Of a DNA stretch of 44,842 nt, positions 8,190-15,400 are shown one piece after another. The notes below the pieces were generated by a model. The model was not told the DNA's origin, ran no database searches, and was given only the letters and a program-made list of their open reading frames with translations. The stretch is from an uncultured Lachnospiraceae bacterium (lineage in GTDB: Bacteria; Bacillota; Clostridia; Lachnospirales; Lachnospiraceae): assembly GCA_947643615.1 (NCBI GenBank), contig CANRWO010000024.1, positions 1 through 44,842 on the forward strand, given 5' to 3'. The position numbers and the translations under genes were made by a program. Positions within the stretch are counted from its first letter, which is position 1; each line of letters opens with the position of its first letter.

Positions 8190-8590
8190 AATTATCCCGA
8201 AAAAGAATCCTATCACTTACAGCCATTCTCCTTTTCCTTATTGTTTTGATTTTTACGGCGGTTTATCTGAAAAGCGTGGCAGATTATAAAAGGTCAGTAA
8301 AAGAAACAACGTTCAGTAATTTAGATATTTCCAATGTTCCCGATGGAGTTTATGTCGGAGAATATGACGTGGATTTTGTTTATGCCAAAGTGGAAGTAAC
8401 GGTTCAAAACGGAGTGATTACAAACATTGATATTCTGGAGCATAAAAACGGGCGTGGAAGCCGCGCAGAAGTTGTTGTTGACAGAATCATTGAAGAACAG
8501 AAAATAGATGTTGACGCAGTATCGGGGGCAACAAATTCAAGCACCGTCATAAAGAAAGCTGTTGAAAAGGCCTTAACAGGAGAAAAATAG
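8186..8590 (+). CDS. Membrane-anchored FMN-binding domain protein
   Basis: 134 residues from ATG 8186, which overlaps the previous stop (ATGA) and follows GAGAGG; a GTG at 8177 is a less likely start. One membrane helix (about 8-28) precedes a small FMN_bind domain (about 52-131). DAVSGATNSS (111-120) is the motif in which the flavin transferase ApbE attaches FMN to the threonine (T116 here), as in NqrC, RnfG and extracellular electron-transfer proteins. The topology puts the flavin outside the cell. With the flavin reductase upstream it suggests a short electron path across the membrane. No ApbE gene is present in this window. Confidence 0.88.
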   Translation: MKLSRKRILSLTAILLFLIVLIFTAVYLKSVADYKRSVKETTFSNLDISNVPDGVYVGEYDVDFVYAKVEVTVQNGVITNIDILEHKNGRGSRAEVVVDRIIEEQKIDVDAVSGATNSSTVIKKAVEKALTGEK

Positions 8591-8593
8591 AAA

Positions 8594-8749
8594 ATGAGCG
8601 GGAAAACAGAGTGGATTTATTGTCCTTTCTGCGGTAATAAAACAAGGTTATGTTCAAGGAAGCATTTTTTAAAAAGCCAGCTTATTGTGTATTGCGGCCT
8701 GACGGGGCAGGCCGCGAGGAAGGAGGACGGATGGACCACCGCAAACTGA
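8594..8749 (+). pseudogene. Truncated cysteine-rich KTR-type small protein
   Basis: From ATG 8594 the frame reads MSGKTEWIYCPFCGNKTRL, which I recognise as the start of the cysteine-rich KTR family carried by Clostridial conjugative elements. After the KTR motif the sequence departs from the family: the expected second zinc-knuckle (a Cys-Pro-x-Cys like stretch) is missing and the frame ends after 51 residues. An alternative frame runs on past this point, so a frameshift or partial deletion is likely. It starts three bases after the FMN-binding gene's stop with no clear ribosome-binding site. It mainly marks mobile-element ancestry. Family recognition is from memory. Confidence 0.55.
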
Positions 8750-8870
8750 CCGTTGAAATTAGGTTTATCACAGAAAAACAAATTTTTTGCAAAAATTATT
8801 TCCTCTGGAAAGTGATTGCGGTATAATGGAGCCAGCGAAAAATCGGGATTTACATTACAGAGGTATATGG

Positions 8871-9476
8871 ATGGAAAACAATATTTTTGAACAGATTATG
8901 GAAATATGTTCCGAGAAAAAGGTCGTAAGTCGTTGCAAAAAGTTATCTAAAAAATCAAAACTAACAAGTGGAGCGGTTGCCGGTACTTTAACAGAATTGG
9001 GTTATTGGCTTTATGTTTATGGGCATATTGCCGAAGCTATCAAAGTATGCGAGTTTTCACATATAGAAGAGCCTAAGCCGGGCAAAGTGAATTACAATAT
9101 TTGGGATTTTGTTTTGTGGCTTTGGGGATTGGAAGCATACATATACCACAAACAAAATGCTGAAGAAAGATGCAACGAGATAATTGTAGCAATGGAACGA
9201 GTGTGGTCTATTCCAAGCGGCATATTTGATACAACAGAAAAAATATCGGCCCACAATAGGAGCATACGTAACAGCCTCACTTATGAAGATGCAATAAACA
9301 AGAATAAAATTGAGGAACAGCTTGAATCAAACAGCAAATTAGGAGCAGCCGAATATCGCTTTACTGCGTTATTTCATATGATTGGATATGGAGTTACAGG
9401 TTTGTATCCTCATCTCGAGGAACATAAAGCAGAGTTAGAGGAATTGATTGAGCAGTATATACAATTTTTGAAGTAA
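8871..9476 (+). CDS. Uncharacterised protein, 201 aa
   Basis: I do not recognise this protein. I choose ATG 8871 (MENNIFEQIMEICSEKK) because AGAGG lies eight bases upstream; an in-frame ATG further up at 8787 has no such site. The sequence is soluble and mostly helical by appearance, has no signal peptide or membrane helix, and is rich in Glu/Lys and aromatic residues (WDFVLWLWGLEAYIYH near 75-95). Helical pairs such as LGYWLYVYGHIAEAIKVCEF resemble TPR-like packing. A TATAAT box at 8822-8827 may serve it, though no good -35 is seen. It is AT-rich and isolated in the accessory patch. A role in immunity or toxin neutralisation is possible but unsupported. Confidence 0.65.
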   Translation: MENNIFEQIMEICSEKKVVSRCKKLSKKSKLTSGAVAGTLTELGYWLYVYGHIAEAIKVCEFSHIEEPKPGKVNYNIWDFVLWLWGLEAYIYHKQNAEERCNEIIVAMERVWSIPSGIFDTTEKISAHNRSIRNSLTYEDAINKNKIEEQLESNSKLGAAEYRFTALFHMIGYGVTGLYPHLEEHKAELEELIEQYIQFLK

Positions 9477-9803
9477 TTCCACATTTCATACCCAAATGAA
9501 ATATAGTTTATTTTAAATGGGGTCCGGCTACCCAGCCAGACCCTAACGACAATCCCCCGAAAAATAAATCGTCAGGGGTTTCATGATGCATATAAACAAT
9601 TTCCTATCTCTTGGATAGTTTCAAACCCTTATTTTCCGGCATTTTCAAGGCATTTGTTTATTACCTGTTTATTACCGGAAAAGTCTCATATGCTCCGCTA
9701 TTGTTTTATTATACATCAGAATCATGATTTTTGTAATACTTTTTCCGGATTTTACAACTGTTCAAACTGAACGTGTTCAGACAGTCCGGAGAGATAGAGG
9801 TCG
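9477..9803. other. Gene-poor gap with small inverted repeats
   Basis: No gene is supported. GGGTCCGGC/GCCAGACCC (9520-9543) can form a stem but has no T run, so it is only a weak terminator candidate for the orphan gene upstream. CTGAAC-GT-GTTCAG (9767-9780) with outer ACTGT/ACAGT is another small palindrome. The reverse strand near 9640-9690 reads VINKCLENAGK, which could be an integrase tail, but it is too short to call. Confidence 0.4.
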
Positions 9804-9974
9804 TCAATCGTCCTCACCATCTTCATTGTCAGTCAAGCCACCGACGACCACTCCGTTTTCATCCCGTACGGTGAGAACCTCGTCTTTCGCTGCTGCCAGT
9901 ACATTTTTTAATGTCTTGTATTCTTTGCACTCCTCTTTCTTGAACTCCGTTCCCTTGCCTAAATAGTATAACAT
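9804..9974 (-). CDS. Small acidic protein, 56 aa, unrecognised
   Basis: ATG 9974 follows a strong AAGGAGG at the right distance. The frame encodes MLYYLGKGTEFKKEECKEYK and ends VGGLTDNEDGEDD. I do not recognise the family. The body is charged, has no membrane helix and ends in an acidic tail; the middle (AAKDEVLTVRDENGVVVGG) looks like a short beta element. It lies on the minus strand between an orphan gene and the integrase remnant. Small well-initiated ORFs of this kind are common cargo in Clostridial integrative elements. The strong ribosome-binding site is the main reason to accept it. Confidence 0.6.
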   Translation of the reverse strand: MLYYLGKGTEFKKEECKEYKTLKNVLAAAKDEVLTVRDENGVVVGGLTDNEDGEDD

Positions 9975-9989
9975 GATTTCGTCCTCCTT

Positions 9990-10443
9990 ACTTTTTCAGA
10001 TATTTACATCCTCATGTTGATATATTCCGGATGCCGTATCTCGGAACTGCTCGACCTAAAGAAAGAACATGTCAACCTTGAGGAACGCTATTTCAATATC
10101 GTCTAGGCGAAAACCGCAGCCGGAATCCGTGTTGTTCCGATTGCTGACAAGGTTCTCCTATTTTTTGAATACTGATATGAACATAGCAAATGTGAATATC
10201 TCCTCCGCACCCCGGACGGCGGACATTTCATATACCGTAATTATTATGATTCGTACTGGTCTTCTTTGGTTGAGGTTCTAAACATCGACCACACGCCACA
10301 CCTGCATTTCAATGCTGACCGTCGCAGGTGTCGATGATAAGGCCATCAAAAAAATTGTCGGTCATAAAGGGCAGAGTGCGACGGAGGTTGTATATACCCA
10401 CTTTGAAATTGAGGAACTAATCGACGCAATCAACAAGATATGA
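9990..10443 (+). pseudogene. Tyrosine recombinase/integrase, decayed C-terminal part
   Basis: Reading plus from about 9990 gives YSGCRISELLDLKKEHVNLE, with the first catalytic arginine of tyrosine recombinases. An in-frame TAG follows (10105-10107) and later a TGA after LLFFEY. The frame then reads HTPH and breaks. In a shifted frame it resumes as HTCISMLTVAGVDDKAIKKI, then VGHKG, the catalytic VYTHF tyrosine and a natural stop at 10441-10443. The break fits loss of about 14 bases between two CACAC copies near 10290, removing the expected DCR with the second catalytic arginine. The N-terminal half is absent. The gene cannot make an active enzyme; it marks a former integrated element. Confidence 0.85.
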
Positions 10444-10472
10444 CAACAGGCAGGTTCAAGCCTGCCTGTTGT
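10443..10472 (+). terminator. Terminator-like hairpin at the integrase end
   Basis: ACAACAGGCAGG (10443-10454) and CCTGCCTGTTGT (10461-10472) make a perfect 12-bp stem with a 6-base loop, starting in the integrase stop codon. No strong T run follows, so termination may be weak, or the hairpin may be part of an attachment-site region. Confidence 0.55.
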
Positions 10473-10526
10473 ATGTTCTCACATTATCTCATATCGCCTC
10501 ACACTATCCCACAAACGATTTTACCC

Positions 10527-10555
10527 TTGAACTCTCTGCCCTCTTATGGTATATT
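10527..10555 (+). promoter_or_regulatory. Promoter of the antisense RNA
   Basis: TTGAAC (10527-10532), a 17-bp spacer and TATATT (10550-10555). It points at a short stretch with no reading frame that ends in a hairpin at 10608-10655, as expected for a small RNA. Confidence 0.7.
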
Positions 10556-10561
10556 ATAGAT

Positions 10562-10655
10562 ACAAAAAGACAACCGCCCACAAGGTGGGTTGACCAAATT
10601 GATAAGTAGAAAAATCCACCCTTGCACTCGGTCAAAGTTTTGGGGTGGTTTTTCT
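10562..10655 (+). ncRNA. Candidate type I antitoxin RNA, about 94 nt
   Basis: Between the promoter at 10527-10555 and the hairpin terminator at 10608-10655 no protein is encoded. The 5' part can fold as CCCAC-AAG-GTGGG (10578-10590). The 3' end overlaps the predicted 3' end of the toxin mRNA transcribed from the other strand, giving roughly 48 nt of perfect complementarity. This convergent, tail-overlapping arrangement is that of txpA/RatA and bsrG/SR4. A 27-nt stretch (10569-10595) is also repeated, inverted, in the toxin leader (10784-10811). Assignment rests on layout; no expression data. Confidence 0.6.
10608..10655. terminator. Bidirectional terminator shared by toxin mRNA and antisense RNA
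   Basis: AGAAAAATCCACCC (10608-10621) pairs with GGGTGGTTTTTCT (10643-10655) with one bulged base. The stem is flanked by A and T tracts on opposite sides, so it works on both strands. It ends the plus-strand small RNA and the minus-strand toxin transcript. Confidence 0.75.
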
Positions 10656-10663
10656 ATGTAGAC

Positions 10664-10753
10664 CTACTTACAAAACGTAAAAACGAATGTAAGCAACGCC
10701 AAAAGGAACAGACCAAAGGTCATAATGTCCTTAAAATCAAAATGATTTTTCAT
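10664..10753 (-). CDS. Small hydrophobic type I toxin (holin-like toxin family)
   Basis: ATG 10753 is preceded by GGGGGTGAT, an extended match to the 16S rRNA tail; ATG 10759 is an alternative adding two residues. The 29-residue product starts MKNHFDFKDIMTFG and continues with one hydrophobic helix (LFLLALLTFVFTF) and a short CK tail. A short polar start, an xMTFGxFLLALLTF core and a basic end match the TxpA/holin-like toxin family as I know it. Such peptides insert in the inner face of the membrane and stop growth when not silenced by an antisense RNA, and a candidate antisense RNA converges on this gene. Promoter TTGTAG-17-TAAAAT lies at 10819-10847. Confidence 0.75.
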   Translation of the reverse strand: MKNHFDFKDIMTFGLFLLALLTFVFTFCK

Positions 10754-10818
10754 AGGCATCACCCCCATTCTATAAAAATGAGAGGTCAGCCCACCCTGCA
10801 ACACGGTTGTCATGTCGT

Positions 10819-10847
10819 ATTTTATCATATTTTCTTATGTTCTACAA
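10819..10847 (-). promoter_or_regulatory. Promoter of the type I toxin
   Basis: On the minus strand TTGTAG (10842-10847), a 17-bp spacer and TAAAAT (10819-10824). The -35 begins five bases after the stop of the ribbon-helix-helix gene at 10852, so the two genes are adjacent but separately promoted. The leader contains the 28-nt copy (10784-10811) of the antisense-RNA 5' segment. Confidence 0.65.
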
Positions 10848-10851
10848 TCTT

Positions 10852-11073
10852 TTATTTTTTATGTGTCTTTCCAATTACCCGCCGAACCTCGGAAGTCTTT
10901 TCACAATGGATGCTCCTGCTGCCAGTCACATCATTTATGAATCCATCCTTGAGATACATCCCGATTGAGGATGCTGCTGCCCGTATTCTTTCTTTTTCCC
11001 CTATTGGTATTTTGAAATTTATCCGGTCGTAATGCTCTTTTGCGTGTTGTTTTTTATACTCCGTCCGGTTCAC
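10852..11073 (-). CDS. Ribbon-helix-helix (Arc/CopG-like) antitoxin-type protein
   Basis: I choose GTG 11073, eight bases after AGAGG, giving 73 residues that begin (M)NRTEYKKQHAKEHYDRINF. The segment INFKIPIGEKERIRAAASSI with a following helix is the strand-helix-helix of small DNA-binding antitoxins found on Clostridial plasmids and integrative elements. The next helix reads GMYLKDGFINDVTG, somewhat irregular against the usual SLNGFIN form, so one residue may be inserted. The last ~25 residues are basic. No partner toxin gene of the RelE/HicA kind is next to it; instead the type I toxin gene follows directly. A perfect 16-bp palindrome lies within its promoter, consistent with autorepression. 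Confidence 0.7.
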   Translation of the reverse strand: MNRTEYKKQHAKEHYDRINFKIPIGEKERIRAAASSIGMYLKDGFINDVTGSRSIHCEKTSEVRRVIGKTHKK

Positions 11074-11101
11074 TGATACCACCTCTTTTCCTGTTTTTTG
11101 C

Positions 11102-11130
11102 ATCATAACTTTGTCGTGCGCACGACACAA
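11102..11130 (-). promoter_or_regulatory. Promoter with a 16-bp perfect palindrome between -35 and -10
   Basis: On the minus strand TTGTGT (11125-11130), a 17-bp spacer and TATGAT (11102-11107). TGTCGTGC/GCACGACA (11112-11127) is a perfect palindrome filling most of the spacer and part of the -35. A repressor bound here would block RNA polymerase. The ribbon-helix-helix protein encoded 30 bp downstream is the natural candidate. Confidence 0.75.
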
Positions 11131-11220
11131 GGAAAAGATTTTCTTATTTGTCAGTTACGTGTTAGTTACCGTAAAAATTCTGTGTGATTTTGTACTGTCT
11201 CACAGGAAATTCAGAATATA

Positions 11221-11251
11221 AGAAAACCCCGGAAACACGCTGTTTCCGGGG
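11221..11251 (-). terminator. Terminator of the rplM-rpsI operon
   Basis: CCCCGGAAACA and TGTTTCCGGGG form a perfect 11-bp stem with a 3-base loop (11227-11251), followed on the minus strand by TTTTCT (11226-11221). It lies 30 bp after the rpsI stop. The 90 bp between it and the palindrome promoter at 11130 hold nothing I can name. Confidence 0.92.
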
Positions 11252-11281
11252 AATGTCTCTCTTTTGCAATATTCGCTTGAA

Positions 11282-11677
11282 TTATCGCTTGCTGAACTGA
11301 GGAGCGCGACGAGCCGCCTTGAGGCCGTATTTCTTTCTCTCCTTCATACGAGGGTCTCTTGTGAGGAAACCGGCTTTCTTCAGAACGGGTCTGTAATCTG
11401 CATCCGCCTGAAGCAGTGCTCTTGCAATGCCATGCCTGATAGCGCCTGCCTGGCCGGTATATCCGCCGCCATGTACATTGACGATCACGTCAAACTTCTC
11501 CGTATTATCAGTAGCTGCCAGGGGCTGGCGTACGATAACTTTAAGGGTCTCCAACCCGAAATAGTCGTCCATGCTTCTCTTATTAATAGTAACATCGCCT
11601 TTTCCGGGAACCAAATATACTCTCGCGATGGATTTCTTTCTTCTACCTGTACCGTAGTATCTTTCCGTCTTAGCCAT
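11282..11677 (-). CDS. rpsI: 30S ribosomal protein S9
   Basis: 131 residues of full normal length. It starts [20 protein letters not shown] and ends with the conserved basic tail PQFSKR that reaches the ribosomal P site. The [19 protein letters not shown] stretch in the middle is diagnostic. It follows rplM by 23 bp on the same strand, the usual pair, and ends before a strong terminator at 11221. In many Firmicutes this pair directly follows truA; here truA is 7 kb away at 19126 with two pectin genes between. Confidence 0.98.
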   Translation of the reverse strand: MAKTERYYGTGRRKKSIARVYLVPGKGDVTINKRSMDDYFGLETLKVIVRQPLAATDNTEKFDVIVNVHGGGYTGQAGAIRHGIARALLQADADYRPVLKKAGFLTRDPRMKERKKYGLKAARRAPQFSKR

Positions 11678-11700
11678 GATTTATTTTCTCCTCCTATCCC

Positions 11701-12129
11701 TTAGAATGTCAGTACTTCAGGCTTCTGAGCCGCATGAGGATGCTCAGCTCCCGTATAAACATGAAGCTTGGTGTACATCTGTCTTCCTAAAGGTCCCTTG
11801 GGAAGCATGCCCTTAACAGCCATCTCAACCACTTCCCCAGGCTTCTTAGCCATCTTCTCACGCAGGGTAGTTTCCTTCATTCCGCCTACGTAGTCAGAGT
11901 GATGATAGTAAATCTTCTGATCCATTTTCTTACCGGTAACTTTGATCTTCTCCGCATTGATTATGATCACATAATCACCGCAGTCCATGTGAGGGGTAAA
12001 GATAGGCTTATTCTTTCCTCTCAAAACCTTGGCAACCTCAGAAGCAAGGCGTCCAAGAGTCATATCTGTAGCATCTACTACATACCATTTTCTGTTGATT
12101 GTAGCAGGACTTGCCATAAAAGTTTTCAT
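11701..12129 (-). CDS. rplM: 50S ribosomal protein L13
   Basis: 142 residues, normal length, starting [20 protein letters not shown] with the conserved LGRLAS and [13 protein letters not shown] segments and a [15 protein letters not shown] core near the end. GGAGGAAAT precedes the ATG at 12129. It is first in the two-gene operon with rpsI. Its transcript starts about 180 nt upstream from a perfect consensus promoter (12315-12343), leaving a leader long enough for the autoregulatory structure known for L13 in Firmicutes. The presence of its own promoter fits separation from truA, which normally lies upstream. Confidence 0.98.
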   Translation of the reverse strand: MKTFMASPATINRKWYVVDATDMTLGRLASEVAKVLRGKNKPIFTPHMDCGDYVIIINAEKIKVTGKKMDQKIYYHHSDYVGGMKETTLREKMAKKPGEVVEMAVKGMLPKGPLGRQMYTKLHVYTGAEHPHAAQKPEVLTF

Positions 12130-12307
12130 GATATTTCCTCCGTATTACTGTTTTCATCGGACCAGTTTCAGCAGATCCATAGTTGTCCGGCTTCTTCCAG
12201 CTCCGCAGATGTCCGGCTGCATTACAGGCTCCCACAGGACTCGTTTTCTATCATTTCAAATGCTTTGCCGGGGCTTTTGGCTAGGCGTATAGAAACACTG
12301 TCACACA
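12130..12307 (-). ncRNA. Candidate L13 autoregulatory leader
   Basis: About 180 nt of untranslated leader lie between the likely start point and the rplM ATG. It contains GC-rich segments able to pair (for example GCCGGACATC near 12200 and AGCCGGACAAC near 12185). L13 leaders are known in Firmicutes; here I infer it from position and length only and have not matched the conserved structure. Confidence 0.4.
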
Positions 12308-12314
12308 GTTTTAT

Positions 12315-12343
12315 ATTATATGACATGTTCCTTTTTCTGTCAA
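12315..12343 (-). promoter_or_regulatory. Perfect consensus promoter of rplM-rpsI
   Basis: On the minus strand TTGACA (12338-12343), a 17-bp spacer and TATAAT (12315-12320). The 130 bp between it and the PL9 gene's stop contain only a loose CAGCCTG/CAGGCTG inverted pair with no adjacent T run. Confidence 0.9.
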
Positions 12344-12480
12344 CTTCTTTTACAAAAAATGTGCCGAAATCCGCAGACCAGCCTGCCAAGCTCAAATTCC
12401 GGGTACTGAAGGGGATTTGGGCCGACAGGCTGACAAACATTTCTATAATTATTTTTCTATCAATACATTTCTCTTAAAAA

Positions 12481-15400
12481 CTACTCTTTGCCTTGCTTCT
12501 TAACGTATGCAAAGTATAATGCCGCTCCTATCCCTGTTACCGCCAAAAGGCCTGCAATCAGTACAAAAACCCAAACCGGCACAGCGGAACTGCCTGTCTC
12601 GGTATCCGTCAGCCAAGCGCCCCCGCCCAGGGAAGTATCAGTGCCAAGATCGTTCTTATTCCAGGCTAACTGCCCGTTGTATTCCGTCGTCTCCACACTT
12701 TCCGTCCCCGGTGCTGTTCCCGGTACAAATGCATTTCCTGCAAAAGCGCCTTTGGAATCATCGCCTGTCTTAGGGGATTTCGATTTGCCCTGGGAAGCAG
12801 AGGAACCGCTGCCCGGTGTTTCGTCTGCATCGCTGTCGTCGTCAGTATTATCCCCGCCCTGCCCGTTATTCACCTCGTCGTCGGGAACCGGTGTGGGTTC
12901 CGGTGTAGGAACCGGTGTGGGCTCCGGTGTAGGAGTAGGGGTGGGTACAGGATCCGGTGTAGGTGTGGGTGTGGGTGTAGGGGACGGAGTCGGTTCCTCA
13001 TCCACAGGCTTTAATACAGGCATGGTAGACGTTGCCTGATCGCCGCTTGTCACCAATCTTGCCCCACTGTCTGCCGGCGCCGTATCATTCAGAACAAGAA
13101 GGCCGTGCATATTAATGGAACCGTCAGGATTTCTGGTAGGAATAATACTCATGTCCACACTCTCAAACCAAGAGTCAAGCACTTCCGCACCGGATTTATT
13201 GTAGGATTTCTCTCCGTTGTAAACGTAATTATTATCACTCTGCAGCGCCCATGGGATAGAGTCCGCAACTTTGGTCTTCTCTTTCACAGACACAGAGATC
13301 AGGCCTTCCACCACCCATTTCTTTGCCGCTGATTCCTTGGCATTCAGGCCCACGCTGGGAGCATCCCCTCCTTGAGCCGAGTTCCCATAGGAAATACAAT
13401 TGTAAATCTCGCAGTCGGGACAGCTGTTGCTGGTGATTCCCTTTGCATGATTGTTAAATGCAATAGAATTTATCAGCACATGCCCGCCTTCCAGATAGCC
13501 GCCTCCCAGCTTAAATCCGTTTCCTTCTCCAAAATTATAGGAAGGATCGGTAATATTGTCCGTGGTCAGCCAGCCGTTGCTGTAAGCTACACAGTTTTCG
13601 ATGGTAACGGCGCCGATCATACCGGAGGTAGACTTAGCGTAAAGATCCCAGCCGTCATCAATATTATGATGGGAAATACAGCCGTAGAACTTATTTCCCT
13701 CGCCGCAAGTCAATTTTGCCGCAAATCCGTCCGCATCGTTGCGCCCCGCATCACAGTTGTTAAAGGACTCGCAGTTCTTGATCAGATTATCGGAAGGCCA
13801 CAGCCTGTCCTCTACACCCTGGCTGTTGGTAGCGCCGCCGCTTCTGGAGATCTGGACACCGGAGCTGGAAGAACCCTCCACGGTACACATCTCAATAATA
13901 TTATTGTTGCCCGAAATCTGGATGCCCACGCCTGCCGCATTCTTCACATACATTCCGTAAATATGCCAATAGCTTCCTATCAGGTTAATTCCGCTGCCTT
14001 CGAACAATACGCCTCCTGCATTTTCAGGGCGCATGGTGATATATTTATCTGCTGTACCGGAGACGCTTCTCTCAATGGTAGCGCCTTTGTAAGTACCGTC
14101 TAACAGAAGCAGAATCTGTCCGGGCTGGGCATATTTTACCGCTGTGGCCAGATCAAGGGGATTCTCTCTGGTTCCGTCCCCGTCTGCCGAGCCGTCCGAT
14201 GCCACGTACAAATAATCCTTCAGGCTTCCATACTGTTTGCAGACTACTACCGTCTCCTTTACGATAGGATCATAAGAGGTCAGAGTTTCACTGTCGGAAG
14301 GAATAAAGGTGGACGTAATGGTATTGCTTCCCTCATTCACGGGAACATCCACTCTGGCCACGGAATCCGCTTCCATCTCAACAGTCTGGGCCGCTGCACG
14401 TGCGGCAGTGTCAGGCCCTGTCACATGCAAAGTACCTGCCACATTAGTTGCATAGATATACTCATAAGTTTTGCCGCCGGTAGTTCCTGTAGAATACACT
14501 CTTGTGGAAGGAGCCACCTTGTCATCCTTTATTGCACCGGATACACCGTTGCTGGGTGAAGTCTCGAATTGGATATCCGAGATTTCCATCCCTACCTTTC
14601 TGGCCGTCATAATGCCGACGCAAATGCTTCCGTCCTCCTGCACAGACAGAATCGACGTATCCTCCAAAGTAATGGTCTCTCCGTCCATAGTTGCGATAAA
14701 CGAATCGTCCGTCTTCTCCAAAGTAAAGGTATAGGAATTGCCTACGGCAAAAGATGCCGTCCCCGCAAACTTCTTAAAGGTATTGACCCTCTCCGCCGAC
14801 TCATTGTTGGAAGCATCCGAAGAACTGTATCCCGTAACATAACGCATACCGGGATTTTTGTTCTTGTTGCTGTAGAACATCACGGACATACTGTTAATAT
14901 ATTTATGTACGATGGTTGCTTCCCCCAGCATATTGGTGGGCAGAATGTCCGTGGCGATGATGCCGAATCCTGTCTGGTTGTCCGGCGTCTGGCTGATATC
15001 CGTCACCGTAAAGGTAGCCGTCATCTTAAAATTCTCTGTATTGGGATCCAAAACAGTGTAATAATAACGGAAGCCGTCCTCATCGTCAGATATCTTACCG
15101 GAGGAGTCTGCCGGAACGGAAACCGTCCCCGCCGTATTGGTAACATCCACTGTCTCGTCCATGGTATACTTGGGAAGGGTCCTTGTGGTAAAGCTGTAAG
15201 GATGTTCTGTGCCGTCAGCCTCCGTTACCTTCATTTCTCCCGTAATAGAAGAACCCACAATACTCGCATACCACTGATGTTCCATCTGGCCCGCAACGGT
15301 GATTGTCTCCGAGTACTCACTGCTGAACTTCTGGCCTGTGCCGGGATTAACCTCATCACAGTTCACCACCACTTTGACCTCATATTCGTCGCCTACCGTC

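Noticed and set aside
8822..8827. TATAAT box before the 201-residue orphan
   Set aside because: No acceptable -35 at 16-18 bp, so it is not listed as a promoter by itself.
9757..9785. Palindrome CTGAAC-GT-GTTCAG with outer ACTGT/ACAGT
   Set aside because: No T run and no promoter context; too little to name a function.
12345..12475. Possible terminator after the PL9 gene (CAGCCTG/CAGGCTG pair)
   Set aside because: The arms are short, the loop is long and the T run is not adjacent.
12880..13010. GT-rich repeated stretch
   Set aside because: It encodes the Pro-Thr linker of the PL9 protein; the repetition follows from the peptide, not from a separate element.
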